DNA of 64,000 nt from Linnemannia hyalina (GCA_019671135.1 JAHRHY010000017.1:930001-994000), one strand, 5' to 3'; shown: positions 1 through 11,853, counted from the stretch's first letter. The notes: generated by a model not told the origin, from the letters alone. Program-made: numbers and translations.

Positions 1-631
1 GGGAGAGAGCTGGCCCTTCTCTCCGAGGAGATGACGCTACCTGTAGCATGCAACTCATATTCACTAGCGAAACCCGCTAAGAATATAATTACGCGACTGG
101 TGGGAACTACAGTTTAGATAAAGTCCTTTGCTGTCCTAAAAAAGCGACCTATCTCTTTTCCCTCCCGCTCTCCCTCTCCCCTTTATTTTTCTTTTTACTG
201 GTTTTTTTTTTTTTTTTTTTTTTTTTTTGACCTTGGATCGTTCTCGTCCTGCATCTCCAACATCCTGCTGACACGATATCGATATAACAAACAGACAGAC
301 GTGCCATCTCAGCATCCCAGTACTCCAAATGCGGTCTCAAACGCCTAGTCCAGCGTCCTGATAGGTCCAGAACACAACAAAGCGAAGCAAAGAAAAATCG
401 CGGCCCTGCCTTGCCTTTGCATATCCTTCCTCTCCCTCTTTCGATGCATAAAATGCGCTGGCAGTGCAGTACATTTAAACAAACTCAATCCACCCCCTTT
501 TCTCTCCCCGCTTTTCCGCTGTTCCTTTTGTATTTTTTGCTTCGTTTCGCGTTCTCATTCTGCTCGCTCAGCAAACCCCACCCTCTCTCTCTCTCGCCTG
601 TTTTTTTCATCGGACCATTCAGAGCTCACCA
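1..631. other. gene-free left edge with poly-T tract
   Basis: I see no convincing gene here. There is a homopolymer of about 27 T near 202-228, and the stretch from about 480 to 660 is C/T-rich. Short open frames on both strands are low complexity. Missing C-terminal sequence of the phosphopantetheinyl transferase could extend into this interval, but no family motif was found in it. Confidence 0.6.
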
Positions 632-2704
632 TCATTTGCTATTCCTTCTCATCTCCCTGTGGCTCTGCTCGAACTGAGCTCCCTGTTCATTGATATCCCG
701 GTGTGTCCTGTCCTGCCGTATCCTGCCCGCACCAACCACTCTCCGTGATGCATTGGATGTATCACGAAAATGATATTATTTTTTCTTTTTACCTTGGTAG
801 TTTCCTCCTCATCCTGGACTTCAAATTCGAATGACATGAGGTTAAAATCAATGCCTACGCCAAGAGCCTTGACTGTTGACTCCTTGAGACACCACATCCG
901 GTAGAATCGCTTCAATTGAGGCGCTGTTCCCGAGGGTGATGATGGGTCTGCAGGGGCGTCTGTCATGAATGCAACTTCCATTGCCGTGAACTGAGCCAAT
1001 GATATTCGGTTGTTATTTTTGGGTTGTTGTCCAGTGAGAGAGAATAAAAGTCGGATATTGGTGTGTATCCATATTTCAACAATCCATAATTGACAGTGCC
1101 ATCGAAGGGAAGTCAAAGCGGTGAAAAAGAAAAAGGTACTTTGGTTAGCGGGCACGAAGACGCTACCTGTTGGTATAGGATAAATGATGAACCAATCCTC
1201 ATTTTCCTTCATTCTCGACTCCTATTATTCTCCTCTTCTCTATTCGTCAATAGTCAATAGCACGCTCTTCTTTTACTCTTTCGTTCTTGCTCATTTTTTA
1301 TGTCCTGTGTGGTCATTTTGCTCAAAGGAAAAAAAAACGAAACGTACCTGATCCAAGAAACACGCGGAAAATGTTTCGAAAGATTCTCCTGGGACCTGCT
1401 CCTGGAAGTCCATGACATCAACTCCAAGACGGACCGTGCTCTCCAAGGACGTGTCGCCGACGAGGATGACCCAATCTCCATGATGGGAGATGTTGAAGCT
1501 CACTTTTTTCAAGTGCTCGGGTTGTAACTGTTTGTTGTTGAGATGTAGGAGGAACGACAATGACGGATATTCGTATCCGGCGAGGGATGGGAAGATGTGA
1601 AGGAGGGAGGGAGGGAATGGGAAGAAAAATTGAAGACGAAGACAATGTGACGGAAAGTGACAGAGAGGTAGGGAAGGAAGGAAGGTAAAGATTTGTTAGA
1701 TGACCGAAAGTAGAAAAGAACAGAAAAAGAGAACCAATAAACAGGTAGCATGGTATAGAAGAAACACGTTCCCAGAACGGAGAAAAATACAAAGAAAAAG
1801 AAGGCAAAGGTGTTTGACGGGGTGGAGAAGGAGAGTGAAAGTGAAAGTGGAGAAAGGGTGAGGATACAAGGAACAGGGGGCTGTTTATGTTTATCGGACA
1901 ACGTGTAACATGAGAAAAATACGAGACAAAGGAAGGAGACGAGACGAGGAGGAAGGAGAAGATAGGATGGGAGAGAGGAGGGGATGGAGAATGTACTGTC
2001 GGTGTTGTTGCTGTTGCTGTTGCTGTTGAATTGTTGAATTGCTAGATGTTTGTTGTTGAATAGTGCGCGAGTGTGAGGTAATGTACCGTGTGCTCTGTCG
2101 CTTTTGCTGATTGAGTTCACAGTTGGGAGAAGAAGAGAGGATCGATGATGCAAGTTGGTGCGACATGGGGTGGAGGAGGATGACGAGGAGGACATCGGGA
2201 AAGGGAAGAGAAGTGGGACACAATAGATATCGGGCAGAATCGATACGATAGAGTCCAATATAGGGCATGAATGGAACTAGACAACGGAGAGTTGGCCATA
2301 ACAAATCAAGGGTCCAGCAGAACTCATTCTATTACACAAGAACACGGTAACAGAAACAAACTAAGAGAAACAATAGTAAAGTCAATTGAATTGTACGAGA
2401 AAAACTTTACCAGGATAGGCTTGTTCGTATCGGATCGGGAAAAGACGAGCTGGTCCCATCGACAGCCATGGTGGGCCGCAAAGAAGCTGTGGATCATCAA
2501 ACGGCCGATCAGCGCCCGCCGCATGTCGTCCTCGAGGCGAAACTGGAGAACGCGGTCGCAATCGATCTTCGGAAGAAAGTTGAGGAGATTTGAGAGAGGG
2601 ACGATGTTGGGTCTGTCGTCGTCCGTGAGCGATGTGACCAGGGGCTCGACATTCTCGAGCAACAATGGCTGTCTAATGTTGAAGGCCCAGCGTGCGATTG
2701 GCAT
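632..2704 (-). CDS. 4'-phosphopantetheinyl transferase (Lys5/AASDHPPT type)
   Basis: Transfers the 4'-phosphopantetheine arm of CoA to a conserved serine of carrier proteins such as the alpha-aminoadipate reductase of lysine synthesis. Four exons are proposed on the minus strand: 2704-2411, 1527-1348, 990-793 and 682-632 (about 240 aa). Exon 1 gives the RWAFNI and RLMIHSFF blocks. Exon 2 gives FNISHHGDW and LGVDVMD, in which D135 is the expected Mg ligand. Exon 3 gives RMWCLKES followed by KALGVGI, the W-x-x-K-E-S family signature (K194, E195). Exon phases are all 0. The first three exons are well supported. The last is weak: it ends soon after QFEQS and lacks the usual downstream family block, so the C-terminus may be mis-modelled or short. 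Intron 1 is long (883 nt) and pyrimidine-rich. Confidence 0.82.
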
Positions 2705-3756
2705 GGTCGGAGTATGCGTGTCGGTAGATATGCTTTTTCTTTTCTTTTTCTTTTTCTTCCCACTTTGGAAGAGATGGTTTTGGGTTGGCTGGTTGGCTGG
2801 TTGGTTGATTGATTGGATTGGATTGCTGGTTTGGTTGGTTGGCGTCGCTTTGGTGAGTCAGAGAGCAAGAGTTAAAGAAGCCTGTTCGGAATGTTGGACA
2901 AACAACAACAAAAAAAAAAGGTGTCGTTGCCGTGTACAAGAGAAGCTAAACTGAGCCACTGTCGAGTACAGGAAAGGAAAGGAAAGGAAAGAATATGGAG
3001 CGAGTTTTTTTTTTGGTTGAAGTTATTGAAATGGAGTGATTCCGAGTTGAATGAGGTAATGGAGTTGAGGTGTCGGTGGAATGGCAATGGCGAGTTTTGA
3101 AGTTGGTTGTTGTTGTCGCGGCCGTGGTGGTGGTGGTGGTCCGAACTCGAGCTTGTTTTGTTTGAAGCGAGGAGGAGGAAAAGAGTTAAAGTGAAGGATA
3201 AGGGTAGGAAAGCTGAGCTGTTGTCTTTGACTGGCTGGTGAATGGAGGAGGAGGTATGAGTGAGCAGGGACGACAAGAACACAAGGAAGAAGGAAGAAAG
3301 GAGGAAGCAGAGGTGAGAAAAGGATGGGAAAGAGAGGAAAGAAGAAGGAGGAGGAAAGGGAGAAGGAAAAGGAGGAAAAGGAAGAAAAGGAAGAAAAGGA
3401 AGAAAAGGAAGAAAGGAGAAAAACAGAATAAAAGAAGGAACGAACGAACGAACGAATAAGCAAATAAGGGTCCACGGGTGAAGATTTCCGATTTGAATGA
3501 AAATATATGCTCTACCCCTTTTTTTGATACGAATCGTCGTCAACTAGAGACGTTTTTTGGCGGGAAATCGACGTGTAATTGACAGGGGGTTCTTGAGAGA
3601 GAGCCAAAGCAGGAAGGATGACAAAGGTGTGCAGGAGCAAAGCAACAAAGAAAGGAAGGAAGGAATGGAAAGGAGGTGTATGGAAGGAGTGAATGAGAGA
3701 AGAGAGAAGGAAGGACGAGAGGGAGGAGGAGAAGGAGACACGAGAATGATGTGAGA

Positions 3757-3797
<41 letters not shown>

Positions 3798-6700
3798 GAG
3801 AGAGAGAGAGATAAAGAGAAAAAGAGAAAAAGAGAAGAAAAAAAAAGAGAGATCGATCTCTTTTTATCTTTGAAAAATAAAAAGGACAACTGATGCATCC
3901 CCACACTCACTCCTCACACAAACATACAAACAAACAAATAAACATAACAAACAAAAAATTGACCTTCTGGATGGACTGGGCTGGCTCTCGTCCTTGCTTT
4001 CTTTCTTGGCAGCAACCATACCCATGGATCGACGTTACATAACACCAGCTCTCTCACATACACAAAGAACTCTCTCTATTTTTTTCTCCGTGTTGATCGG
4101 GTCTACTACTCAGTCCGCCCACCTGGTAGGGTGGCGGAGGCAAATTATATTATCACAGCAACAATAATAGCCTTTCATTGTCATCGCCTTTTTTTTCCTT
4201 TGAACATCGTCATCGATCCGCACACTGCTCTCCCGGCTGTCCTTCCTCCTTTCACAAAAAAAACAATTCAGACGCGCCAGATTCATGTGAACCCGTAATA
4301 CAGTCAAGGTACCCGGGTCACTTTCTCTTTTACACTCGTCGACCGCACATCCGCCCATCACCGTCAGTGCTCTCCTCTCATACACTGGCACGGACAAAGT
4401 CAGCAAAAGACAAGTACGAGTAAAACATTGGTCCAACATCCATCGTCATTGAAGCACCAAAATACACGGAAATTGCTCAGATCTTTCTCTGTGTTTTCTT
4501 TCTGTCATGCTCTCTACATTCACTCCACTCACTCCCTCAGATCTCTTTTTGTCGTGTATTGTACTACATTTCTCAAATGCAATAATTGCATCTCACTCTT
4601 GATGTTTTGAACAACAACAATTCCATTCCATAGACTACAACTTACATGTTTGTTTCTCCTTCTCGTACACGCACACGCACTCAATCTCATAATCAAAACT
4701 GAACCCTTTTGGAGTCAGGGGGGTTCATTATCTCGAGACATTGTTCTATACCGCGCAATCTTTTTTTTTGTCTCCCAGCGAACGGAAGAAGGGCTGAATT
4801 GCAACAGCGGGACAGAGATGAGGCATCCTTCCTTGTCGCGTCGTTTGACCTGTCATGAACAATGAATGACATTTGATAGACATCACGACTTGTTAGTTTG
4901 GTGTTGCGTGGATTCTTTTTTTCGTATTGGTACCGTTTATTGGTCAATGTCATGGTGTCGACTCCTGGAAGCTAAACAATTACGCCTAACTTTTCCATTC
5001 TCCCTCGTCCTCTCTTTCTTCCTATTTTCTTCTTCTACTTCCCTGTTCTTCTGGCCCTGACCCTGAATAGCCTGTCCAAGGTTACGAACAAAAATATAAT
5101 CTCATTGTTTGACGCCCCGCATCAATCTTTCTTCGGCGCCCGTTCCTAAAAAACAAAATCATTTAACGGAGGCGAGCCCAACACTCGTCCGTGTTTCGAC
5201 TTAACGAACAGTCACTTCTTTGCCACCAAACCTTGTTGACCACTCTGACCCACTTTTTATGTCGCGCCGGGTCGTTACTTTTTCGCGCTTTGCTAGTCGC
5301 GATAATGTGCTTGAATATGTGAGAACAAGGCATGAGTAAGATTACTCGACTTTCAACTATTTTTTCATTGTCTGCCGGCCGTCCAAGCATCGCTCGATGC
5401 AGTACAGAATCGCCGTTCAAGCACAACGAATAAGCCGCATAACTTGGACCGGGGCAGTGCTTCTTTTTTAGCCGTTCTGAGCACCAATTCTCAAGATAGA
5501 AAAGTAAAGAGAGAGATGCTGTAGTGAACATAGTTTCATGGGACCAAAAAGGCCCTGTCGAAAAATAATGTTTTTTATTGCGGACATTAGAGCAAAACAT
5601 CTTGAATCAAGTGTAGAGATATCTTTGCAGGTATCGTGGGTAGGGTGGTTGCGGCGGCCACGGTGGTTATGGCGGTATGTTGTGAGCACTCTCGCAAAAA
5701 CGTACACCGCTGGGCTGGCGGATGGGTCAGGTACAGTAATGACCAGTGTATTTTGGTTGCTTTGGAGAGAATTGTGCCACAAGGTAGTCCCGGTGGATCT
5801 ATTTTATTTTGCGTTATTGCTATCAAGGCTGAAAGGCAAGGGTCACCGATCTGGCCTGTTTTTCCATCGGGCTTGTTAACAAACAAAAAAATGAACAGCG
5901 TTGTGTGGTCTCATCTTTTATCTAGAACAATAATAGACTCGATGCACGTCCATCTTCCCTTGCTGTTACCCCTTGAACAATGTTAATAGGCGCTAGTATG
6001 ATGGAGAGGGACACGCGACGGCCATTGGGTCAAGGAACGCGGTCTAAAAGACACGCTTTTAGTCTCTTTCACCAAAAGACCCTGTTCTGGCCCCAACTTT
6101 ATTTTTTTCCTATTATTGCCTCCACAAGCGAGCACATCCCTGAACAAGCCTACAGTTCACAACCTGGCACGACCCATCGCGTCAAACCGCCCGCTCGCGT
6201 TTGATTGTTTCCACTAGCCCATCAAATTCTTTCGCGCCTCAGTGTTGTCTATTTCCATAAAGCATCTGGCGACGCTAAAGATAGCACCACACCATACAAT
6301 GCCACATCATTTTTTCACTTCCTTGTATGGTAACCATTGGCATTGACCGACGCGTCTCTCAGATAACGCACAACTCACAACCACAAGGCAGGCCCAGTCA
6401 TACAGGTCAGACACATTCAGCAGTAAACGGAAAGTAGCAATACAGCAAACCAATCGGTAGTCGAGTTGGTAATAGCCATCAAGCTGACGGATGCACATCA
6501 ACACCTCAAGAGCTTTGATTACTCAAACGGGGAGCCGACAAAAATCCAATTATGCATTCTGCATAATCAATGGGTACCTTTCCCCTTCTTCCCCCTCAAC
6601 TTTCTTTTGGTTTATTTTTGACCATTTGGACAATGATATCTGGTGTTCTCTTTGGACTGTCGTCGAAACTATCACATTCTCTATAGCTTTGTCACCCTTT

Positions 6701-7748
6701 TTTTTCTTGGTCGAGCTAGGTTTTGTAATAACCGTTTCCTTTTTTTTTGGAGTCTTATGTTTTTGTCTCACAAAAAAACAAGTAGATCGAAATAAAAAGG
6801 CAATAATTGTTGTTCATCGCCCCGGTTTTTTTTTCACTCTTTCACAGACTCCTGTACTTTTCCGTTGCACGTCTGATTTGTCACTTGTCTGTAGTTATTT
6901 TCGGGGTTCTCGTAAGATTGCATCTGCATGAGCACCATCCATATACCATGCATTTTTTTTTATACCTCTCCTTCTTTCTCTGCCTCACTCTTGTTCTCGC
7001 TCATTCCATACCCATGCATTGGTTTTGATTCCTTCTGTTCCTTCTTGTGTTCGTTCCATGCAGCTGAATACATTTTTTTTTCTTACACACACATGCTCTC
7101 CTTGTTCGCTTCTCTTTCTATCTTTCTTTTGCTCTTCTCTCAATCTCCCAAGAAATCTCGAAAATAAACGACCGGGGTCACCAGATTGTTTTCCTCTCGC
7201 ACAACTTTGTTTTATGTTTTATCCCATTGACTCATGGGGCTATTGATTGAATGCAATGCCGGTCGGTGTAGTGTATATATACATGTGTTCGTCGTGGATA
7301 CATAACATAAAGCCGTATGCCTTTTTTTTCCTTTTTCTGTTTCCCTTTCCTCCCATCTGTCGGCCTGTTGGCCTTTATGCTTTTTGTACTAGATCTGAAG
7401 TACTTTATTTTGTTGTGCCGATCACGACAAAGGAGAGACGTGTGGAAAAAGGAAGACGGGAAGGAGAGGAAGGGAAGGCGGAAAGGAAGGAGGGAGAGGT
7501 GTGTTATGTGCGGTACGCCTCCTTTCGGATGGGCACCCCGACGGGAGTCGAGTCTGAACTGGCACGCCATGAGATGGGTGGATGGCAAGTAAAGAAGGCC
7601 AGGCTGAAGAAAAACAAAACCACTAATAATGAAGGTACATACCTTTTGCGCAACAGCCATTTATTTATTTTTTGTATTGGGTTATGCAATAACGAGATAT
7701 GTACAAAGCTTATGACTAAAGGAATGCCTGGGAGGAAAAAGGAGAAAC
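2705..7748. other. 5-kb gene-poor, low-complexity interval
   Basis: No ORF here shows a recognisable family motif or a consistent exon chain. From 2705 to about 3850 the plus strand is very purine-rich (GGAAGG, GAAAAG and GA repeats), including a pure GA run at about 3760-3794. From about 4000 to 7700 the composition is mixed with T-rich tracts. The overlapping open frames at 5163-5986 on both strands were examined and match nothing I know. The stretch may hold untranslated leaders, regulatory DNA or decayed transposon sequence. Confidence 0.5.
3758..3794. repeat. GA dinucleotide microsatellite
   Basis: An uninterrupted GA/CT dinucleotide run of about 36 bases, followed by further GA-rich imperfect repeats to about 3815. 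It lies in the purine-rich block between the phosphopantetheinyl transferase and the GH16 gene. Confidence 0.9.
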
Positions 7749-9405
7749 TTAGAAACCGAGGTTTTGCTGGTTGGAGGAAGAAGTACGCGTGGTGGACGTG
7801 ATGGACGTGGTGGTCTTGGTTGTATTGGGTTCAGTGAAATAAGCCGCTCCACAAACCAACGCCAACAGCACAAACGTCCACTTGATCAACGACAGGACAG
7901 CCATCTCCATATACCCCCGCATCCTCCCAAAAAACCCCTCCTCGTGTCCATATCCATGATGCTCTTGTCCTCCATTAAACTTGCCATCATCGCCCTTCTT
8001 GCCCTTATTCATCTTTCGGTACCTCTTGGCCATCTCCGTCTCCAAAGCTTGAGCCTTCTTCAGTCTCTTCATTGCATCGGGGCCCGGCCAAGGTTTGTTG
8101 CCTTCCTTGGAATCGAAACAGTTGATCTCGATGGAATCGACGGTAGTGATATACTCGTCCAGGTTATCAGCTCCGTAGTCGGTCTTCCCGCCGGCCCATT
8201 CTCGCGTCTCGATCGCGTGCCCTGCATCCCAAACCGTCAATTGCAACTGCATGGGCTTCTCAGGCAGGCCACCAAGAGCTGGGGTGTTGACGTCCTTGGC
8301 AAGGACGGTTCTGAGGACCTTTCCGTCAACGGACCAACGGATCATCTTGTCGGTCCATTCGATCTTGTAGACTAGGTCGTGTTTTGTCGAATCTCGTTTC
8401 AGTTCATGACTTTCCTCATGAGACTCCAATTTCGAAACATGATGGTGATGGTGGTCGTGACTATGGACCCCGTTGTCTCTCCCCATATGGTGCTGAGACT
8501 CCTCAAGTGTTTCGGTAGGTTGGATACGACGGTAATAGTTGGTAATAACTCGTTTCGGGTCTCGACCAGTCAATTCGAACGAGATCTCTTCGCCGAGGAC
8601 AGGGTTGGAGAGTAAGAAGGCGGTGACGATGCCCGGTCCTGTGGCGCCTGATCTCAACTTTGCGGTGAAAGTTCCGTATTTGTTCCAACGAGTCGATGAC
8701 ACGGTTGCACCGAATCCTCCACCACTCTGTGTCTGGACCAGGTCTCTAATTTCGTGTCACGGACCGCGGTTGTTGTGATTCGTTGGGAGAAGAATAAAAT
8801 GAGGTCAGAATGTGATCATGTTTAATTGCATGAAAAAGGGCTTTCCTTGCGAGAGGGGCTTACCTGCGAGTATGAAGCAACAGTTTGTGGTTGTGATGAT
8901 CAATCTTGGCATAGCGGGCGATGTGATGGAAATCAGAGGTCCAATGGGCTTGGTTGGGGTCACCGGTAAAAGCCTGCTTGGGGATCAAGACGTTGGCGTG
9001 TTTGAACTGGTCCTTGATGTTTCGACAGGCTGGGAGAGGGAAACAACCCTCGAGGTGTGAATGCGTTGGATCGCAGCCCAGCGATATTGGACATGCCTCC
9101 ATTGATGTTGTGTGACATGTTCCGTCTACAGATGACGTGGGATGGTAGTGAAGTGATACTAAAGTGTGAATAACAAACAACGCGAGATAAAATTTTTTTA
9201 TCTTCTCCGCAAGGTGGCAGTGGGACATACTGTTGCAACATGGCTCGGCGATAGGACATGGCATATGATGGGATCCACAGAAGGAAGATTCGCGTTTGGT
9301 CAAGGATTTGGGGAGGTTCTGGTGGCGACCAAAGAAGGATGCCTCGACTGGCATCAGTGGTAGTGCCAGTAAAAGCAGCGAGATGGACAGTGTGAGCGTT
9401 TTCAT
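7749..9405 (-). CDS. GH16 cell-wall glycosidase/transglycosylase (CRH-like)
   Basis: Predicted secreted or membrane-bound enzyme acting on cell-wall glucan/chitin. Three exons, 9405-9231, 9125-8864 and 8745-7749, give 477 aa in one frame (phases 1 and 2). Residues 1-23 look like a signal peptide. A Cys-rich module follows (FCGSHHMPC, CCNN, ACPISLGCD, GCFPLPACR), then HWTSDF and LLLHTR, typical of this fungal GH16 group. The active-site block is E199-I-S-F-E203: both catalytic glutamates of the E-x-D-x-E signature are present, but the middle Asp is Ser. A His-rich insertion lies at about 231-248. A transmembrane helix at about 427-449 and a 28-residue Thr/Ser-rich tail end the protein. The ATG at 9405 is chosen because it directly starts the signal peptide. 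Confidence 0.9.
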
Positions 9406-10244
9406 TTTTTTAACCAAGTGAAGATGAAGAGTGAGTTGGGTGAGAAAAAGTAGGCAAAAGGTAGTGGTGATGGTGTGTGCGTGAATGAGAATAAAGGAAA
9501 AGAGAAAGCAAGAAAACCAAAAAAAAAAAAAAAAAAAAAAACAAGCAGCGGACCCTCGACAAACAAAAATGAAACGCGACAATCGTCATTTTGCATGACC
9601 GAAACCGAGAATTTTTTCGCGCCTTCTGTAGAAATGTTTCGCCCTCTCGCTTACTATTTGTTGACAACTTTTTCTTCACTATTCCTCCGCTTAATGCCCA
9701 CAGTGTAATTGCTTCTCCTTCGAAGGCATTGGCACCCAAAATGCTATCCACCCATCCCTCCTTCCTCCCTCGGCAATCAATTGCGATCCTTCAACGGTAC
9801 AGATAGTGATCAGTTATGGGGAAACTGGATAATCGTCTACAAGGGTGAAAAAGAATGGCGCCGTCGTCTTTGAAGTGTCCCGATTGCCATAAAATGCCGT
9901 TTTATTTTTGATACCATCTCTCTCCGCATTCCATTCCTCTTATCTCTCTCCCTCTCACTGCTGTAGACGTTATTTTTCGCGTGCATCGTACCAATTGAAC
10001 TCTCACATTCTTTGTACACATCTGGCGATGCTAGACAGCTGGTTTTCATAGAAAAGTTGGCTCTTTTTTCCCGACTAGCTGCTATTTTTTCTGTACACAG
10101 TTTTACTTCTCTGACAAACAGCACAGAGGAAGACTACAGACCAAACTCTTCAGTGCACCATCCACCAGTCGCAGTCCGGTCCAGAACCTGGCTCTGCGCA
10201 ACAATTGTCGCTGCTCTTCACAGCTTAAACGGAAGAAAATAAAA
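9406..10244. other. intergenic, poly-A tract
   Basis: Upstream region of the GH16 gene. It holds a run of about 23 A (9519-9541) and C/T-rich stretches on the minus strand that could be the leader of that gene. I see no coding region. Confidence 0.6.
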
Positions 10245-11654
10245 CTAGATACGAATGAAGGGGATTCTTCCCATCCTCTCCATCATTGACAACCTCCTCC
10301 TTCCTAACAAACTCTCCAACAACCGCTCGTCAGCAGCGCGTGGGTCCTTGGTCGCCCCAGGGCACCTTCCTTCATCATGTGTGGCTAGCGAAGCGCCACA
10401 CGGACAGAAACCATCGTGCGTGATGTAACCGTATCCTTGACTCCAGTCACCTCGGGGGCCTGTGTACTTGGATGTCTTGTCCTTGGCAGAGATGCCCTGG
10501 CTTTGTTCCCACGCGATCGTCGCGGAGCACCGAGGTTTCCAGATCAGCTCCGAGGCCTGCGCCTCCAGGTAGCCAACAAATTTGTGAAGGACTGTCTTGG
10601 CGATGGACATTGGGGTCCGGAAGACCGCGGACCATTCAGTCAACATGCTCAAGGGGGTGATGCCGCGGAGGAGATCCGACACATTCCACATCGGTTTCTC
10701 GTCTCGATCGGGAGCTGGACTACCGCTGTGCACGGCTCGAGCTCCACCGATGGAGGAAAATCCTCGCACATGATCCGCATCCGAAGGGGGCCACCAGTGT
10801 ATGGGTACTGGCCTCGGTACCTGACGACCTCTGTCCACCGCGCGTTTGTATTCTCGCTTCCTGGCTGCGTTGTAGCTGTTTGTCGCCTGCACACCCCACT
10901 CATTAATCTTGCCCATGGCCTCCTTCCAGATCTCAGTGGTGGTCTCAGCTGCCGAAGGGCATTTCCAGACGTGATCGTTATCCTCCTTCTCGAGCTCGCA
11001 TCGTCGGCACACGCATGTTGGGTACAGGTTGGGCTTGCGAGCCTGCATGGAGTTCAGAGTGGGCAGCATTCCATGCAGCTTTTTGATATGATGTGTGCGT
11101 TGGTGAGAGTCCTTGCTGTTGCTGTAAAAGGTGAAGACTGCGTGCCTGTCGTGGACATAAGCCAAGGTCGAGTTCCATTCCACGTCATCGATGTCAGGGA
11201 TCGCCCTCTTGACCCGCCTCTGTGACGTCCAGGCCTGATGGTGACGGATTGTCGATTGTTGTTTGAGGAGCTGACGTAGATCGATTTCAACAATCCCGCC
11301 GTAACAATGTGCAAAGGTCGTGATATCCGTCTGTTGAGTGAGATCCACCATCCAGGGCACTGAACCACTCTGTGCTGCCACCTTCGCCGCCTGATCCGCA
11401 AGTTCGTTTCCGTGGATGTTGCTGTGACCTTTGATCCACACCACCTCAACCCCGCCTGGCCGAGATTCCACAACCTGACAAAGCACCGCCCAGATACCCG
11501 CATATGTACTCCTGAATCGCTTCCTCGGTAAGGTGTCCCGACGATTCTTCACCAGGCGACTATACTGTTCCACCACTGACTGATTGTCCAGCTTGACCAC
11601 AATGTCCTGTTCCGGTGGTGCTGACAAGACGGATCGGGGGTCCTGATACAGGCG

Positions 11655-11655
<1 letters not shown>
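10245..11655 (-). mobile_element. 5'-truncated non-LTR retrotransposon, RNase H region
   Basis: About 470 codons stay open without a stop, but only the 3' part of a LINE-type ORF2 is left. The N-terminal part matches the second half of an RNase H domain: VVKLDNQS carries one catalytic Asp, VVWIKGHSNIHGNELAD carries the conserved His and the last catalytic Asp. The first Asp and the Glu are missing with the lost 5' end, so the domain cannot be active. A C-x2-C-x8-H-x4-C knuckle (CVCRRCELEKEDNDHVWKC) and an unassigned C-terminal region follow. The reverse transcriptase and endonuclease are absent. The truncated 5' edge abuts a 28-nt homopolymer (11657-11684) that reads as poly-A on the element's strand. 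Loss of the 5' end is usual for target-primed reverse transcription. Confidence 0.85.

Positions 11656-11656
<1 letters not shown>

Positions 11657-11684
<28 letters not shown>
11657..11684. repeat. poly-T (poly-A on minus) at element junction
   Basis: A 28-nt T homopolymer sits exactly at the upstream edge of the truncated retrotransposon and about 87 nt upstream of the tRNA-Asp gene. On the minus strand it reads as poly-A followed by the element body, so it may be the tail of an earlier insertion rather than of this copy. Confidence 0.7.
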
Positions 11685-11685
<1 letters not shown>

Positions 11686-11771
11686 GTGGCGTTGGTTTGC
11701 AGCACAAGCGATTGCAAATCTTCTAAATGATAACAAAGATATAAAAAAAACCGTTTTCACAAGAAGCTCAT

Positions 11772-11843
11772 TCCTTGGTAGTATAGTGGTGAGTATCTCC
11801 GCCTGTCACGCGGAAGACCGGGGTTCAATTCCCCGCCAGGGAG
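11772..11843 (+). tRNA. tRNA-Asp (GTC)
   Basis: A 72-nt cloverleaf can be folded by eye. The 7-bp acceptor stem pairs TCCTTGG with CCAGGGA (one G-T wobble), with discriminator G. The anticodon stem CCGC/GCGG encloses the loop CTGTCAC, giving anticodon GTC at 11805-11807. The T arm has the GGGTTCAATTCCCC stem-loop with the B-box. There is no intron and CCA is not encoded. The retrotransposon remnant lies immediately upstream. Confidence 0.96.
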
Positions 11844-11849
11844 CTTATC

Positions 11850-11853
11850 TTTT
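11850..11853 (+). terminator. Pol III terminator of tRNA-Asp
   Basis: A run of four T starts 7 nt after the tRNA discriminator base, the usual RNA polymerase III stop signal. Confidence 0.7.

Noticed and set aside
2872..3543. Long minus-strand open frame rich in Phe, Ser, Pro and Leu
   Set aside because: Composition comes entirely from C/T tracts; no family motif and heavy overlap with equally open frames in other phases.
5163..5986. Overlapping open frames on both strands
   Set aside because: Amino-acid composition is erratic, no splice chain or family signature; kept only as a gene-poor note.
10416..11225. 269-codon plus-strand open frame
   Set aside because: Antisense to the retrotransposon ORF, which has clear RNase H residues.
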